The notes: generated by a model from the letters alone, not told the origin. A DNA stretch of 64,000 bases from Ignatzschineria rhizosphaerae (GCF_022655595.1 NZ_CP093379.1:926501-990500); one strand, 5' to 3'. Counted from the first letter of the stretch, positions 36,243 through 45,472 are shown. Numbers and translations are program-made.

Positions 36243-36587
36243 ATGAACGAAGTTGCCATTGGTATTAATTATATTGAATTTAATGTTCAAGATATGATGA
36301 GAAGTAAGCAGTTCTACCAGCAATTAGGATGGCAATTTATTGATTATAGCCCCTATTATTGTGAGTTTAATTCTGGAAGCTTAAAGGGCGGTTTTTATCA
36401 AACAAAGGAGATCTCCTCTAAAGGCGGCGCCTTGGTGATTCTTTATAGTGAAAATTTAGAAGAAACCTATCAAACTCTCAAAGAAGCAGGTGCAACAATC
36501 ACCAGTGAAATCATTGAATTTCCTGGTGGCCGGCGTTTCCAGTTTAGAGATTTAGATGGTTATGAGCTAGCGGTTTGGTCAAAATAG
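36243..36587 (+). CDS. VOC-superfamily (glyoxalase-like) protein
   Basis: A 114-residue single-chain VOC protein: NYIEFNVQDMMRSKQFYQQLGWQF at the start and RRFQFRDLDGYELAVWSK at the end, the usual paired beta-alpha-beta modules with a late Glu as possible metal ligand. It follows the DsbA-family gene closely and is probably co-transcribed. VOC proteins include glyoxalases, antibiotic-binding proteins and dioxygenases; which of these it is cannot be told. Confidence 0.8.
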   Translation: MNEVAIGINYIEFNVQDMMRSKQFYQQLGWQFIDYSPYYCEFNSGSLKGGFYQTKEISSKGGALVILYSENLEETYQTLKEAGATITSEIIEFPGGRRFQFRDLDGYELAVWSK

Positions 36588-36589
36588 TC

Positions 36590-36766
36590 TTAGACAGTTG
36601 GTACAGGATTTTAGAAAGGATATGCAATATTCTCTCCAATTTTACATAAACCCATAAAGGCACATATTAAACAGCGCTTGCACGATGCCGGATAGAGCGA
36701 TTCTTACGCTTTTTATAACCGATACGCTGGCAACCGGATTTAGTCACTTTTAAACTGATTTTACTA
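36590..36766 (+). repeat. Interspersed repeat R2, copy d (diverged 5' end)
   Basis: Shares GCTTGCAC-ATGCCGGATAGA, CGATTCTTACGCTTTTTATAACCGAT and ACTTTTAAACTGATTTTAC-type segments with the copies at 26945, 45547 and 54478. It runs directly into repeat R1 at 36767, forming a composite. Confidence 0.6.
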
Positions 36767-36937
36767 GATAGTTATTTCCAAATAAAATCAGAGGTCGAAA
36801 TTTATTAGTTAGTCATCTTCCTAAAATAGGTTGATGAGCAGCTGGGTCGAATGCTTGCATGTTTTTTGAAATTACGTGCCAGCAGTTTTAAGCCTTTTCG
36901 GTTTATATCGGAATTTAATGTGTAATAGCTATAGTAT
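36767..36937 (+). repeat. Interspersed repeat R1, copy 2
   Basis: Nearly the same as 1537-1709 over about 170 bases, in the same orientation; the ends read GATAGT and AGTAT instead of TATAGT and ACTATA. Confidence 0.75.
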
Positions 36938-36960
36938 CAATCTGCACCTTTTTATCTATT

Positions 36961-36998
36961 ATTTGATATTGATCACTTTGTAGTGATCAATATCAAAT
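36961..36998. other. 17-base perfect inverted repeat
   Basis: ATTTGATATTGATCACT / AGTGATCAATATCAAAT with a TTGT loop, 11 bases past the MFS stop codon. There is no T-run on either strand, so it is not a standard terminator. Each arm also resembles an FNR half-palindrome (TTGATATTGATCAC). Confidence 0.6.
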
Positions 36999-37008
36999 GT
37001 TATGCGCT

Positions 37009-38457
37009 TTACTCTTTAAATGCCGGTAACTTTACAATTTGGTAGATAAAGATCGCTGCGAAGATAGGCGCGAGAGTAAAGATCATAAAGAGCCAATTAG
37101 ATGCTTGCTTTGCCCCTTCAATACCGCCAATAGTAACCATTCCTGCTTGGTTAGCGACTAAGCCCACTAGCGCTGCGGCTAAAGCTGTGGCATAGAGCTG
37201 AACGGTAGTGACAGATGATGAAGTGATAGCTTCTTCTCCCTTTGGCGCTGAGATAAAGACTAAGTTCAGAAGATGTGGCCAAACAAGCCCAATTCCAAAT
37301 CCGATCCCTAAAAGCGCAAGAATATAAATGCCAATCAGTAATCTTGATACATCACTATCTAAGGACATTGTTAGGGCTAAAGTTGCAAGCGAGAGCGTAA
37401 TGATAATAGGTGAAAGACGCATTAGTAGTTGGCGAGATTTCCCGATTTGAGCGCTACTAGGAAGGGAAGATAATGTCCAGCCTGCAGCCATGATAGCGGT
37501 GATATATCCCGCGCTTAATGGTTTAATATGATGAATAATTTGTAGAAAGTAAGGAACAAATATCTCCGTTGTCATGCCAAACATTAAGAGAATAATCGCT
37601 AAATAGGTTTTCCCTAAGGTTGATCGTAGGCTATAAGCCCCTGTTGGTAATAAGCGATTTTTGGCAGACTTATCAATCATAATCATTAAGATTAAAAAGA
37701 GTATTCCAAGGCTTAAAAAGCCGCCAGTCCAAAGTAAGGTATCTTTTAAGCTTGAAAGCGAGATAAGGGTGACAGAGAGAACTAGTAATATTAACGCAAG
37801 GAAAGGAATTGGGGGATTAGTAACCTCCTCTTGCGCAGATTTACCACTAATTTTTCGTATGACAACAAGTGCTAAAATGATGATAAAAGGAATTAAAGAC
37901 CAAAAGGCCCAGCGCCAATGACCGCTTTGAGCAAAGATTCCTCCAATAGCAGGTCCCAGTAGGGTGGCAATGCCCCACATGCCAGAAACAAGCGCTGTGG
38001 CTCGAGTCCAAAGATAAGGTTCAAAAACAATACGAATAAGGATGTAGCCAAGCGCAAATAACATTCCGCCCCCAAGACCTTGAAGCACTCGACCTATTAA
38101 TAAAAACCACATCGAAAAGGCCATTGCACACCAAATAGAGCCAATTAGAAAGATGATTAACGCAAATAGATAAGCACTTCTAGCGCCGAGAATTGCCACG
38201 GCTTTACTTGTTAAAGCAGAACCAATAATTGAGCTGACAATAAATAGTGTTGTATTCCAAGAGAAATAATTTAAGCCCCCAATATCATTGACGATATTCG
38301 GTAAAATAGTTGTCACAATATACATATTGATCGCATAGAGAATAACGCCGCCCACAAGTGTAAAGGAGCGCAGTGCATTACCATTTTGAAAAAGTGCCCC
38401 CCAAGAGGCTTTTTGTATCATTGCGGGGGTTTGTAAAGGTGTCTGCTTGCTAGACAT
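37009..38457 (-). CDS. MFS drug-efflux-type transporter (DHA2-like)
   Basis: A 482-residue inner-membrane protein with 12 to 14 helices. The N-terminal half has the pump pattern YAINMYIVTTILPNIVNDIGGLNYFSW (a D-poor motif D1 variant) and LIGRVLQGLGGGMLFALGYIL, with GMWGIATLLGPAIGGIF as antiporter motif C. Such proteins expel drugs or metabolites using protons. It is divergent from the SufR-like regulator at 38507 and shares a 49-base promoter region with a clear operator, so it is very probably that regulator's target. Confidence 0.82.
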   Translation of the reverse strand: MSSKQTPLQTPAMIQKASWGALFQNGNALRSFTLVGGVILYAINMYIVTTILPNIVNDIGGLNYFSWNTTLFIVSSIIGSALTSKAVAILGARSAYLFALIIFLIGSIWCAMAFSMWFLLIGRVLQGLGGGMLFALGYILIRIVFEPYLWTRATALVSGMWGIATLLGPAIGGIFAQSGHWRWAFWSLIPFIIILALVVIRKISGKSAQEEVTNPPIPFLALILLVLSVTLISLSSLKDTLLWTGGFLSLGILFLILMIMIDKSAKNRLLPTGAYSLRSTLGKTYLAIILLMFGMTTEIFVPYFLQIIHHIKPLSAGYITAIMAAGWTLSSLPSSAQIGKSRQLLMRLSPIIITLSLATLALTMSLDSDVSRLLIGIYILALLGIGFGIGLVWPHLLNLVFISAPKGEEAITSSSVTTVQLYATALAAALVGLVANQAGMVTIGGIEGAKQASNWLFMIFTLAPIFAAIFIYQIVKLPAFKE

Positions 38458-38472
38458 TTGAGAGTTTCCTGT

Positions 38473-38500
38473 TATTATCCAAGTATTGAATTGGATAATA
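38473..38500. promoter_or_regulatory. Operator palindrome between MFS pump and its regulator
   Basis: TATTATCCAA-gtattgaa-TTGGATAATA: perfect 10-base arms with an 8-base spacer, in the 49-base space between the two divergent starts. Its position overlaps both promoters, so binding by the SufR-like protein would repress or switch both genes. Confidence 0.75.
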
Positions 38501-38506
38501 CTCTAG

Positions 38507-39163
38507 ATGATGAATAAAACAAGTAAAAACTTGGATAAATCACTTTCAAGTGCGTTAAAAAAAGTGCTTTTTTGTGTAAAACGATATGCGCCAATTGGCA
38601 CCTCAAAGATAGCGGAGCACCTTACAATTAGCGGTGAAGCTGCGCGCCTACATGTTCAAAAATTAGTACAAATGGGGCTAATTGAAGGGGAAATTGATTC
38701 AACTATTCAAGTAGGAAGACCTAAGCAAGAGTGGATTGTGACAGAAGCTGGGAATCGTTATTTTCCAGATAGTCATGCAGAATTGACGCTACAACTGATT
38801 CACTCTGTGAAAGATATTTTTGGAGATAGTGGCTTAGATCAGCTAATTGCAGCAAGGGAGATGAAAACCTTAGATCGTTACCAAACTTATTGCAAAGCTC
38901 CCACTTTATTAGCGAGATTAAAAAAACTCGTTGAGCTTCGGTATGATGAGGGGTATATGGCGCATTTAGAAAAAGAGGGAGATGATTATCTGTTGATAGA
39001 AGAGCATTGTCCTATCTGCGCTGCCGCAAAAGCTTGCCAGCAATTTTGCCGATCAGAATTGGAGATATTTCGCACTGTTTTAGGGAGTGATGTTCGTGTG
39101 GAGCGAGAAGAATATCTTTTATCGGAAGGGCAACGCTGTGTTTATCGCATTAGTCAAAATTAA
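38507..39163 (+). CDS. SufR-like winged-helix regulator with Fe-S type Cys motif
   Basis: A 218-residue regulator. The N-terminal winged helix (about 15-85) includes IGTSKIAEHLTISGEAARLHVQKLVQMGLI and a QVGRPKQEWIVTEAG wing. The C-terminal part has EEHCPICAAAKACQQFCRSELEIFRTVLG and RCVYRI, the cysteine layout of SufR-type proteins that hold a [2Fe-2S] or [4Fe-4S] cluster. It may therefore sense iron or oxidants and control the divergent MFS pump. Two ATGs in tandem (38507, 38510) follow a very short leader that contains the operator. Confidence 0.8.
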   Translation: MMNKTSKNLDKSLSSALKKVLFCVKRYAPIGTSKIAEHLTISGEAARLHVQKLVQMGLIEGEIDSTIQVGRPKQEWIVTEAGNRYFPDSHAELTLQLIHSVKDIFGDSGLDQLIAAREMKTLDRYQTYCKAPTLLARLKKLVELRYDEGYMAHLEKEGDDYLLIEEHCPICAAAKACQQFCRSELEIFRTVLGSDVRVEREEYLLSEGQRCVYRISQN

Positions 39164-39194
39164 TCATCGGAAAATGCCATAACAAGTAGAGATG

Positions 39195-39587
39195 CTAATT
39201 AGTGCTTTCCTCGATGTATTGCGATATTTCTATGAGATTAAGATCAGGATCTCGAAGATAGATAGAGGAGATCGCTCCCATTGCTCCCGTGCGATTGACC
39301 GGTCCCTCAAGAATGGTCATCCCTTCAGATTTAATATGTGTGATCACTTTATCCAAAGATTCACTAGTAATAAAGCATAAATCTAAAGCGCCAGGAACAG
39401 GAAGGTGCGCTTTGGGTTCTAACTCTTTGCCATATTGATGAATGTTGATTTTTTGTTCACCAAATTGTAGGGCATAACGTTGATCACCAAAGATAATAAC
39501 TTGCATCTTTAAGACTCGTTGATAAAAATCGAGGCATTTTTCAAGATTGATGGTTGTTAAGACAAGATGATCTAAGTGGGTAATCAT
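39195..39587 (-). CDS. VOC-superfamily (glyoxalase-like) protein
   Basis: A 130-residue VOC protein: ITHLDHLVLTTINLEKCLDFYQRVLKM at the start with a metal-type His, YALQFGEQKINIHQYG in the middle and IYLRDPDLNLIEISQYIE at the end with the late Glu. The text is close to the group often called virulence or YaeR-like VOC proteins. It converges with the SufR-like gene, with a 31-base gap. AAAGGAGCGGACG precedes the ATG. Confidence 0.82.
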   Translation of the reverse strand: MITHLDHLVLTTINLEKCLDFYQRVLKMQVIIFGDQRYALQFGEQKINIHQYGKELEPKAHLPVPGALDLCFITSESLDKVITHIKSEGMTILEGPVNRTGAMGAISSIYLRDPDLNLIEISQYIEESTN

Positions 39588-39649
39588 CGTCCGCTCCTTT
39601 TAATGATTGCATCAGTAGTTTTAAGCGTATCGCAGTTTTATAACGATGA

Positions 39650-39686
39650 AAAGAAAAAGCGCAAACATCATCTGATTTTGCGCTTT
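39650..39686 (-). terminator. Terminator after the Pmp3/YqaE-like gene
   Basis: On the minus strand AAAGCGCAAA / TTTGCGCTTT (10-base stem, 11-base loop, 39656-39686) followed by TTCTTTTC, about 18 bases past the small membrane protein's stop. Confidence 0.75.
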
Positions 39687-39703
39687 GAGTTTTTTAAATT
39701 ATT

Positions 39704-39901
39704 TTAACGAGTTTGCTCTCGTCTAAAAGCATCGATCTTTTTGTCGGTATGATATTGCGATAGAGCGTACACGCTCCAAATAGCTGCAGGAATCCAGCCG
39801 ATAAGCGTAATTTGAAGAATTAAACAGATAATACCAGCAAGTGGGCGACCGATTGTGAAAAAACCTAACCACGGAAATATTATAGCAATCAATAAACGCA
39901 T
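39704..39901 (-). CDS. Small membrane protein, YqaE/Pmp3 family
   Basis: A 65-residue protein of two membrane helices: MRLLIAIIFPWLGFFTIGRP, then GIICLILQITLIGWIPAAIWSVYAL, ending in a charged tail. This is the Pmp3/YqaE layout (proteolipids tied to salt and membrane stress). I chose the ATG at 39901, with GAGAG upstream; the longer form starting at 39928 adds a charged non-homologous stretch. Confidence 0.78.
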   Translation of the reverse strand: MRLLIAIIFPWLGFFTIGRPLAGIICLILQITLIGWIPAAIWSVYALSQYHTDKKIDAFRREQTR

Positions 39902-40262
39902 CGATAATCTCTCTTTTATAATTAACAAAATAATATAACAAAAAGCATCTTACCTTAAATTTAACAAAAATTCGAAGCCTTAAACCTTATAAGAGTAAGT
40001 AGAAATCAGCTATTTAGAATAATTTTATCTTGTGGGTACTGAGAACTGATTGATTTTAAAAAGAATATAATTATTTAAAATTTGATTTACAAGATAGGAT
40101 TATTTTTAATAAAAAACTCTCATATTGCTCATAATACTCATTAAGGGATCGTGAAATAGTTGGAAAATTAACCTTAAAGGGGATCTTATTGATATAATTT
40201 TAACGAAATTTGAGTAACCAGATGTTTGGTTGAACGATGTATTTTGAATTAAAGAGGCCACA
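39902..40262. other. Intergenic region before mepA
   Basis: 360 AT-rich bases between divergent genes, presumably holding the promoters of both. No repeat or fold stood out. Confidence 0.4.
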
Positions 40263-41108
40263 ATGGGAAAAGTATTAGGCATAACGATTGTTTTAAGTGC
40301 GTTATTAGGCGTGAGCAGTGCACAGACTTACTCTTATAAAGATTTTAAAACACCCACAGAAGGTCAATCGGAAGTTATTGGTAGTTATGCTAATGGCTGT
40401 TTACTAGGTGGTGAGAAGATGGCGCTTAGTGGTCCGGGTTATCAGTTAGTGCGTCAAAGCCGTAATCGTCATTTTGGGCATCCTAAGCTCTTAACGTATC
40501 TAGAAAAGGTGGGCATTGAGCGAGAAAAGCGTGGTCAATTACTTTTAGTCAGTGATATGAGTCAGCCTCGTGGCGGAAGGATGCATAACTCAGCGCATGC
40601 CAGTCATCAAAATGGGTTAGATGTGGATATTTGGCTTTATGAGTTTACGCCCGAAGCTTTTAAATCTAGCTATATTGAAGGATTTGGGGTTCCAAGTGTC
40701 GTTGATAAGGCTAAAGGCACGGTTAATGCTAATTGGCGTAGAGAATATTTTAATCTCTTTGAAGATCTCGCTTCTTTCCCTGAGGTTGATCGGATCTTTA
40801 TAAATCCTGTGATTAAAAAAGAGCTTTGTAGTATCGATGAAAATGCCGCATGGCAATATAAAGTTCGTCCTTGGTTTGGTCATGATGATCATCTGCATGT
40901 TCGATTAACATGCCCAGAAGGTGCTAAAGATTGCGTGACACAAGCGCCCATTCCAAAGCAATCAGGGTGTAATGCAGATTTAGATAACTGGATTAAAGAT
41001 CAATCTGATGTCGCCATTAACGGGCCTAAACCAAGGGGTAATATCGCACCCGTCGCGCCGCCACCGCTTCATCCTCGTTGCCAGATGCTTTTTGAGCCTG
41101 CAAAGTAG
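40263..41108 (+). CDS. mepA: Penicillin-insensitive murein endopeptidase
   Basis: A 281-residue periplasmic LAS-family zinc peptidase. It has a signal peptide (cleavage after SSA, residue 20), GCLLGGEKMALSGPGYQLVR, SRNRHFGHP, the zinc motif HASHQNGLDVDIWL (about 115-128) and PWFGHDDHLHVRLTCP with the final His ligands, then CNADLDNWI. MepA cuts D-Ala-DAP cross-links in peptidoglycan and is resistant to penicillin. Six cysteines fit the three disulphides of the E. coli enzyme. GAGG lies before the ATG. It stands alone upstream of purD. Confidence 0.92.
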   Translation: MGKVLGITIVLSALLGVSSAQTYSYKDFKTPTEGQSEVIGSYANGCLLGGEKMALSGPGYQLVRQSRNRHFGHPKLLTYLEKVGIEREKRGQLLLVSDMSQPRGGRMHNSAHASHQNGLDVDIWLYEFTPEAFKSSYIEGFGVPSVVDKAKGTVNANWRREYFNLFEDLASFPEVDRIFINPVIKKELCSIDENAAWQYKVRPWFGHDDHLHVRLTCPEGAKDCVTQAPIPKQSGCNADLDNWIKDQSDVAINGPKPRGNIAPVAPPPLHPRCQMLFEPAK

Positions 41109-41314
41109 GAAAGCTAAAAAATTTTTGGTAGGGATTTAGGATATTTAATTCTCTTTTTGAAAAGATGTTTTATGCTAGGTTTTTCCTAGCGATAGAGATT
41201 TATCACGACTATTTCTATGCTATACTTCATGGCTCAATTCTACAGAGATTTTGTCATTATTTTCACAGTAGATAGACCTCCCAAACTCATGATCGAATCA
41301 GGAAGAGATTATAG

Positions 41315-42577
41315 ATGAAAGTTTTAATTGTTGGTAAAGGTGGGCGTGAGCATGCGCTTGCGTGGAAGAGTCGTAAAAGTTCGTTAGTTTCTGAAGTATT
41401 TGTGGCTCCAGGAAATGCCGGAATGAAAAATGATGCGACATTAGTTGGCATTTCAGAAACAGACCCTATTGCGCTTGCAGATTTTGCAGAGCGGGAAGGT
41501 ATTGAGTTAACTATTATCGGGCCTGAAGCGAGCTTAGTTGCAGGGGTTGCAGATGAGTTTAAAAAGCGAAATCTTTTAGTTTGGGGACCTGATAAGGCTG
41601 CTGCGCAAATTGAAGGTAGTAAAGATTTTTCTAAACAGATGATGGTGAAATATAACGCACCTACTGCGCATTCAGAGAGCTTTACAGTCAGCCAAAAAGC
41701 AAAAGATTATATTAAAGAGATTGGGCTTCCTATTGTTATTAAAGCAGATGGTTTAGCAGCTGGAAAAGGCGTTGTAATTCCTGAAACTATGGAAGAAGCT
41801 TTTGCAACGGTTGATGACATGCTTGAGGGCAACAAGTTTGGGGAAGCGGGCGCTTGTATATTAGTCGAAGAGATGCTTGTTGGTGAAGAGTTCTCTTTAA
41901 TGTGTTTTGTGCATCAAGGCGTTGTGATTCCAATGGTAATGGCGCAAGATCATAAACGAGCTTATGATAATGATGAAGGACCTAATACTGGTGGAATGGG
42001 TGCTTATGCCCCTATTTTTGATGCGCAAAGTGAAGAGGTACAAACGGCTGTTACAACGATCATGCAACCGATTGTGGATGGCTTAACACAAGAGGGGATG
42101 CCTTATACCGGATTTCTTTATGGTGGGCTCTTCTTAACGAAAGATGGATTTAAGGTTATTGAGTTTAATGCCCGATTTGGTGATCCGGAAGCGCAAATTA
42201 TTCTGCCGCTTTTAGAGACAGATTTTATCGAGATTATCTATAACTTTTTAACCAATAAAGCATTACCAGTAATCAAGTGGTCGAAAAAATTTGCAATTGG
42301 TGTGGTGTTAGCCTCTGAAGGTTATCCTGATTCTCCGCAAACAGGCTATCCCCTTAATACACCAACATTTAATGATGAAGATGAGTTAATCTTCTATGCC
42401 GGCGTTAAAGATCAGGGGAACTCTTTAGTTAGTGATGGTGGACGAATTTTGTTAAATGTCGCTATTGCCGATGATTTTAAAACAGCTTATGACAAAGCCT
42501 ATGCCAATATGAAACAATTAGCAGTGCCGCACACTTTCTTCCGTAGTGATATTGGGCACAAGCAGTTTAATCGTTAA
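41315..42577 (+). CDS. purD: Phosphoribosylamine-glycine ligase
   Basis: GAR synthetase, second step of the purine pathway, 420 residues. Marks: VGKGGREHALAWK at the start, FVAPGNAGM, the ATP-grasp text IKADGLAAGKGVVIP, AQDHKRAYDNDEGPNTGGMGAYAP and EFNARFGDPEAQIILPLL. It lies 28 kb from the main purine operon with its own leader and a strong terminator. Its substrate phosphoribosylamine is made by the unusual PurF of this window. AGGAAGAG precedes the ATG. Confidence 0.95.
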   Translation: MKVLIVGKGGREHALAWKSRKSSLVSEVFVAPGNAGMKNDATLVGISETDPIALADFAEREGIELTIIGPEASLVAGVADEFKKRNLLVWGPDKAAAQIEGSKDFSKQMMVKYNAPTAHSESFTVSQKAKDYIKEIGLPIVIKADGLAAGKGVVIPETMEEAFATVDDMLEGNKFGEAGACILVEEMLVGEEFSLMCFVHQGVVIPMVMAQDHKRAYDNDEGPNTGGMGAYAPIFDAQSEEVQTAVTTIMQPIVDGLTQEGMPYTGFLYGGLFLTKDGFKVIEFNARFGDPEAQIILPLLETDFIEIIYNFLTNKALPVIKWSKKFAIGVVLASEGYPDSPQTGYPLNTPTFNDEDELIFYAGVKDQGNSLVSDGGRILLNVAIADDFKTAYDKAYANMKQLAVPHTFFRSDIGHKQFNR

Positions 42578-43297
42578 TTATATTGTCCCTAAATAGTTCT
42601 ATCTTAAACTATTATTATATCGATAATCTTCAAAGCTCCCTATTAAGGGAGCTTTTTTTATGGTGTGGTGAAGATAATGGCGGTTTATAGGATTAAATTT
42701 AGATATCAGCATAAGCCTTGGAGATTGATTAATAAAATTAATGGATAAACCATTTGGTATTAATTTTATTAAATGTCTATCAAATGGGGAATAGTTATAT
42801 ATTTAGGAATATCTTTCTTAGACAATTAAAGGAAATGAAGCATCAAGCACTTCAATCCTTAGGACTTCGCAGTGAAATTTAAGGATAAACGCTGTCAAGA
42901 GTTTGTATAAAGATTACAAGTTAATAGATTGGTAAGAACTTCTAGGAAGTAGGAGGTTAATAATCAGAAAATAAATTGTAAAACAGGATTAAAACTACAA
43001 GTTGCTAATTGCTCTCAGCGTCCTAAAAGTGCATAGCTTCCCCTTATTGAAAAATATTTATCAAAGGGGTGAGCAGTATTTGAAATGTTCGCTCGAAATA
43101 AAGGGGAAAGCGAATAATTAGTGAGTAAAAAATGCGCTAAATTAAGGGGTTTTATCGCCAAAAACATGAGAGATGATTGATATTGTGGTACTATTTTTCG
43201 ATATATTTTTAAATGACAAATAAAAAGAACTAGAAACATGGGGTTTCTAGCAAAATTATCTCTTGCGATTTTAGCAGAGGAAGGATGATGTTTATTT
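42578..43297. other. Intergenic region between purD and the BCCT gene
   Basis: 720 bases with no supported gene. It holds the purD terminator (42632-42659) and, at its right edge, a very short overlapping reading frame in front of the transporter. The middle shows no clear repeats. Confidence 0.5.
42632..42659 (+). terminator. Rho-independent terminator of purD
   Basis: AAAGCTCCCT / AGGGAGCTTT, a perfect 10-base stem with an ATTA loop and a long T-run. Confidence 0.92.
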
Positions 43298-43317
43298 ATG
43301 GTGGCAACAAACATTAA
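43285..43317 (+). other. Possible 9-10 codon leader ORF overlapping the BCCT start
   Basis: ATGATGTTTATTTATGG... reads as a 10-codon frame (MMFIYGGNKH, stop TAA) that begins at the best ribosome site (GAGGAAGG) and overlaps the transporter's ATG at 43298 in another frame. The transporter's own start is about 13 bases from that site. It may couple or limit translation of the transporter; chance is the alternative. Confidence 0.3.
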
Positions 43318-45439
43318 AGGGAATTTGCCAGAAAAAGAAGCCGAAGAAAAAAGTACAAAAGGCTTATTTTCTGCGCTTCATCTTCCCGTCTTCATCAGTG
43401 CAAATATCATTATTTTTGGAATTATTGCGCTTGCAATATTGCATCCCGATGCACCTAAATTTTTTGCTGATGTTTTAAGTTGGATTACGGAAAATCTTGG
43501 TTGGTACTATCTTTTAGCAGTTGGTGTAATTTTAATTGCTTTCATATTTATTGCACTAAGTCGATATGGAACTATTAAATTAGGGCCAGATCACTCAGAA
43601 GCGGCCTATAGTGATAAAAGCTGGTTTGCAATGCTCTTCTCAACAGGGATGGGAATTGGAATCATGTTCTTTGGTGTCGCTGAGCCTTTACTCCATTATC
43701 TAGCGCCGCCTATTGGTGAGCCTGAAACCATTGCTGCGGCAAAAGCTGCGATGAATATCACCTTTTTCCATTGGGGAATTCATGCTTGGGCAATTTATGG
43801 GGTTGTGGGATTAATTCTGGCTTATTTTAGTTTTAGAATGAACCTACCTTTAGCTGTGCGCTCGGCACTCTATCCTATGATTGGGGATCGTATTTACGGA
43901 CGCTGGGGCGATGCAATTGATACATTTGCAGTTATTGGTACCGTATTTGGTGTTGCAACAACGCTTGGCTTTGGGGTAATGCAGATTAATACAGGGTTAA
44001 ATGTCCTCTTCCCATCTATTCCTGTTGCATCTACCACACAGATAATTTTAATCATTGTCACAACGGCTTGTGCGACATTATCAGTAAGTATGGGCTTAGA
44101 TAAGGGAATTAAGATTCTCTCAGAGCTCAATCTTGTTTTAGCATTTGCTTTAGTATTATTTGTCTTCTTATTTGGAGGGAAAGTTCTCTTCTTATTACAA
44201 GCATTAATGCAAAATATTGGCCAATATTTCTCAGGCATCTTTGATAGTACTTTCAATATGTATAGTTATGAAGCTGCCGCATCAGCGACTGAGAAATCGA
44301 AGATTGATAGTTGGTTAGGTGGCTGGACGATTGCTTATTGGGGTTGGTGGATTGCTTGGTCGCCATTTGTAGGAATGTTTATTGCGAAAATTTCCCGTGG
44401 TCGAACCATTCGTAACTTTGTAGGCGGTGTACTCTTAATTCCGGCAGGATTTACCTTCTTCTGGATGACAACTTTTGGTAACTCAGCCATTGATCTTATT
44501 GCAAATGATGGCATTGTAGAGTTAAAAGAGACCTTATTAGGACCAGATGGTAGTTCAAAAGCGCTATTTGCATTTATTAGCCATTTCCCCGTTGCAGAAT
44601 CTATTCAATCGGTTATTCCTGCAGAATGGATTCGCGGAGCCATCTCCTTTTTTGCAGTTGTAATGGTCGCGGTCTTCTTTATTACGAGTGCAGACTCAGG
44701 TGCGCTTGTAATGGATATGCTCTCTAGTAAAAAAGAGGTTGAAGTAACTCCTTTATGGCAGCGTATCTACTGGGGCTCAATTACTGGCGTTATTGCGATT
44801 GTCCTACTTTTAAATGGGGGGCTTGGAACATTACAAGCAGCCTCAACGATGACGGCGCTCCCTTTTAGTGTGGTCATTTTAGTATCTATTTATGGGTTAT
44901 TAAAAGCACTACGTATGGACTTTGGAAAAACAGATATTCGTAGTAAAGCGAGTATGTATGTTCAACCTAGTACGCGAGATTCAGGAGGTTGGCAGAAACG
45001 TTTACGTAATGTCACGATCTATCCGCGCCGTGATAATGTTTTAAAATTCATGGATCATGTGGTAATACCTGCTTTTGAAGAGGTGAAAGCTGAATTAGAA
45101 AAGCAAGGGCTTGATGTTGTGATCAATACTGAAGAAGATGGGGATATCCGTTTAGAGGTAGATCATGGTGATAATGCTAACTTTGTGTATCGTGTGAAGG
45201 CAAAACATTATCTCAAACCAAGCTTTACCCTTTTAGATGAGGAATCTGCACAAGAAGATCAAAAATACTTCCGTGCTGAAGTTTATCTAGATGATGGAAG
45301 TAAGGGGTACGATATTATGGGATATACCAAAGAAAATATCATGAATGATATTGTAGACCAATATACAAGTCATCATTACTTCATTCAAAATTATGAGATG
45401 CGTTCAGATTATGAGTTTGGTTCTAATCCCAATGAGTAG
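43298..45439 (+). CDS. BCCT-family betaine/choline/carnitine transporter
   Basis: A 713-residue inner-membrane transporter with 12 helices and a long cytoplasmic C-terminal tail (about 550-713), like BetT. Family marks: the MGIGIMFFGVAEPLLHYLAPP segment, FFHWGIHAWAIYGVVGL, the Trp-rich IAYWGWWIAWSPFVGMFIAKISRGRTIR (about 345-372) and FFITSADSGALVMDML. Such carriers bring in choline, betaine or carnitine for osmoprotection. TMAO-related amines are plausible given the tor operon, but that is a guess. A terminator follows at 45473. Confidence 0.88.
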   Translation: MVATNIKGNLPEKEAEEKSTKGLFSALHLPVFISANIIIFGIIALAILHPDAPKFFADVLSWITENLGWYYLLAVGVILIAFIFIALSRYGTIKLGPDHSEAAYSDKSWFAMLFSTGMGIGIMFFGVAEPLLHYLAPPIGEPETIAAAKAAMNITFFHWGIHAWAIYGVVGLILAYFSFRMNLPLAVRSALYPMIGDRIYGRWGDAIDTFAVIGTVFGVATTLGFGVMQINTGLNVLFPSIPVASTTQIILIIVTTACATLSVSMGLDKGIKILSELNLVLAFALVLFVFLFGGKVLFLLQALMQNIGQYFSGIFDSTFNMYSYEAAASATEKSKIDSWLGGWTIAYWGWWIAWSPFVGMFIAKISRGRTIRNFVGGVLLIPAGFTFFWMTTFGNSAIDLIANDGIVELKETLLGPDGSSKALFAFISHFPVAESIQSVIPAEWIRGAISFFAVVMVAVFFITSADSGALVMDMLSSKKEVEVTPLWQRIYWGSITGVIAIVLLLNGGLGTLQAASTMTALPFSVVILVSIYGLLKALRMDFGKTDIRSKASMYVQPSTRDSGGWQKRLRNVTIYPRRDNVLKFMDHVVIPAFEEVKAELEKQGLDVVINTEEDGDIRLEVDHGDNANFVYRVKAKHYLKPSFTLLDEESAQEDQKYFRAEVYLDDGSKGYDIMGYTKENIMNDIVDQYTSHHYFIQNYEMRSDYEFGSNPNE

Positions 45440-45472
45440 AAAAAGACGCATTAAATAAGAGTGATCTTACTG

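Larger units (their letters stand above)
36588..37008. other. Repeat-filled gap before the MFS gene
   Basis: 420 bases without a gene, made up of repeat R2 (copy d), repeat R1 (copy 2) joined directly to it, and a 17-base perfect hairpin close to the 3' end of the convergent MFS gene. Confidence 0.65.

Noticed and set aside
36961-36998. Rho-independent terminator of the MFS gene
   Set aside because: No T-run on the needed strand.
39723-39941. 72-codon frame overlapping the YqaE/Pmp3-like gene
   Set aside because: Same region in another frame; it has no membrane-protein pattern or ribosome site, while the other frame fits a known family.
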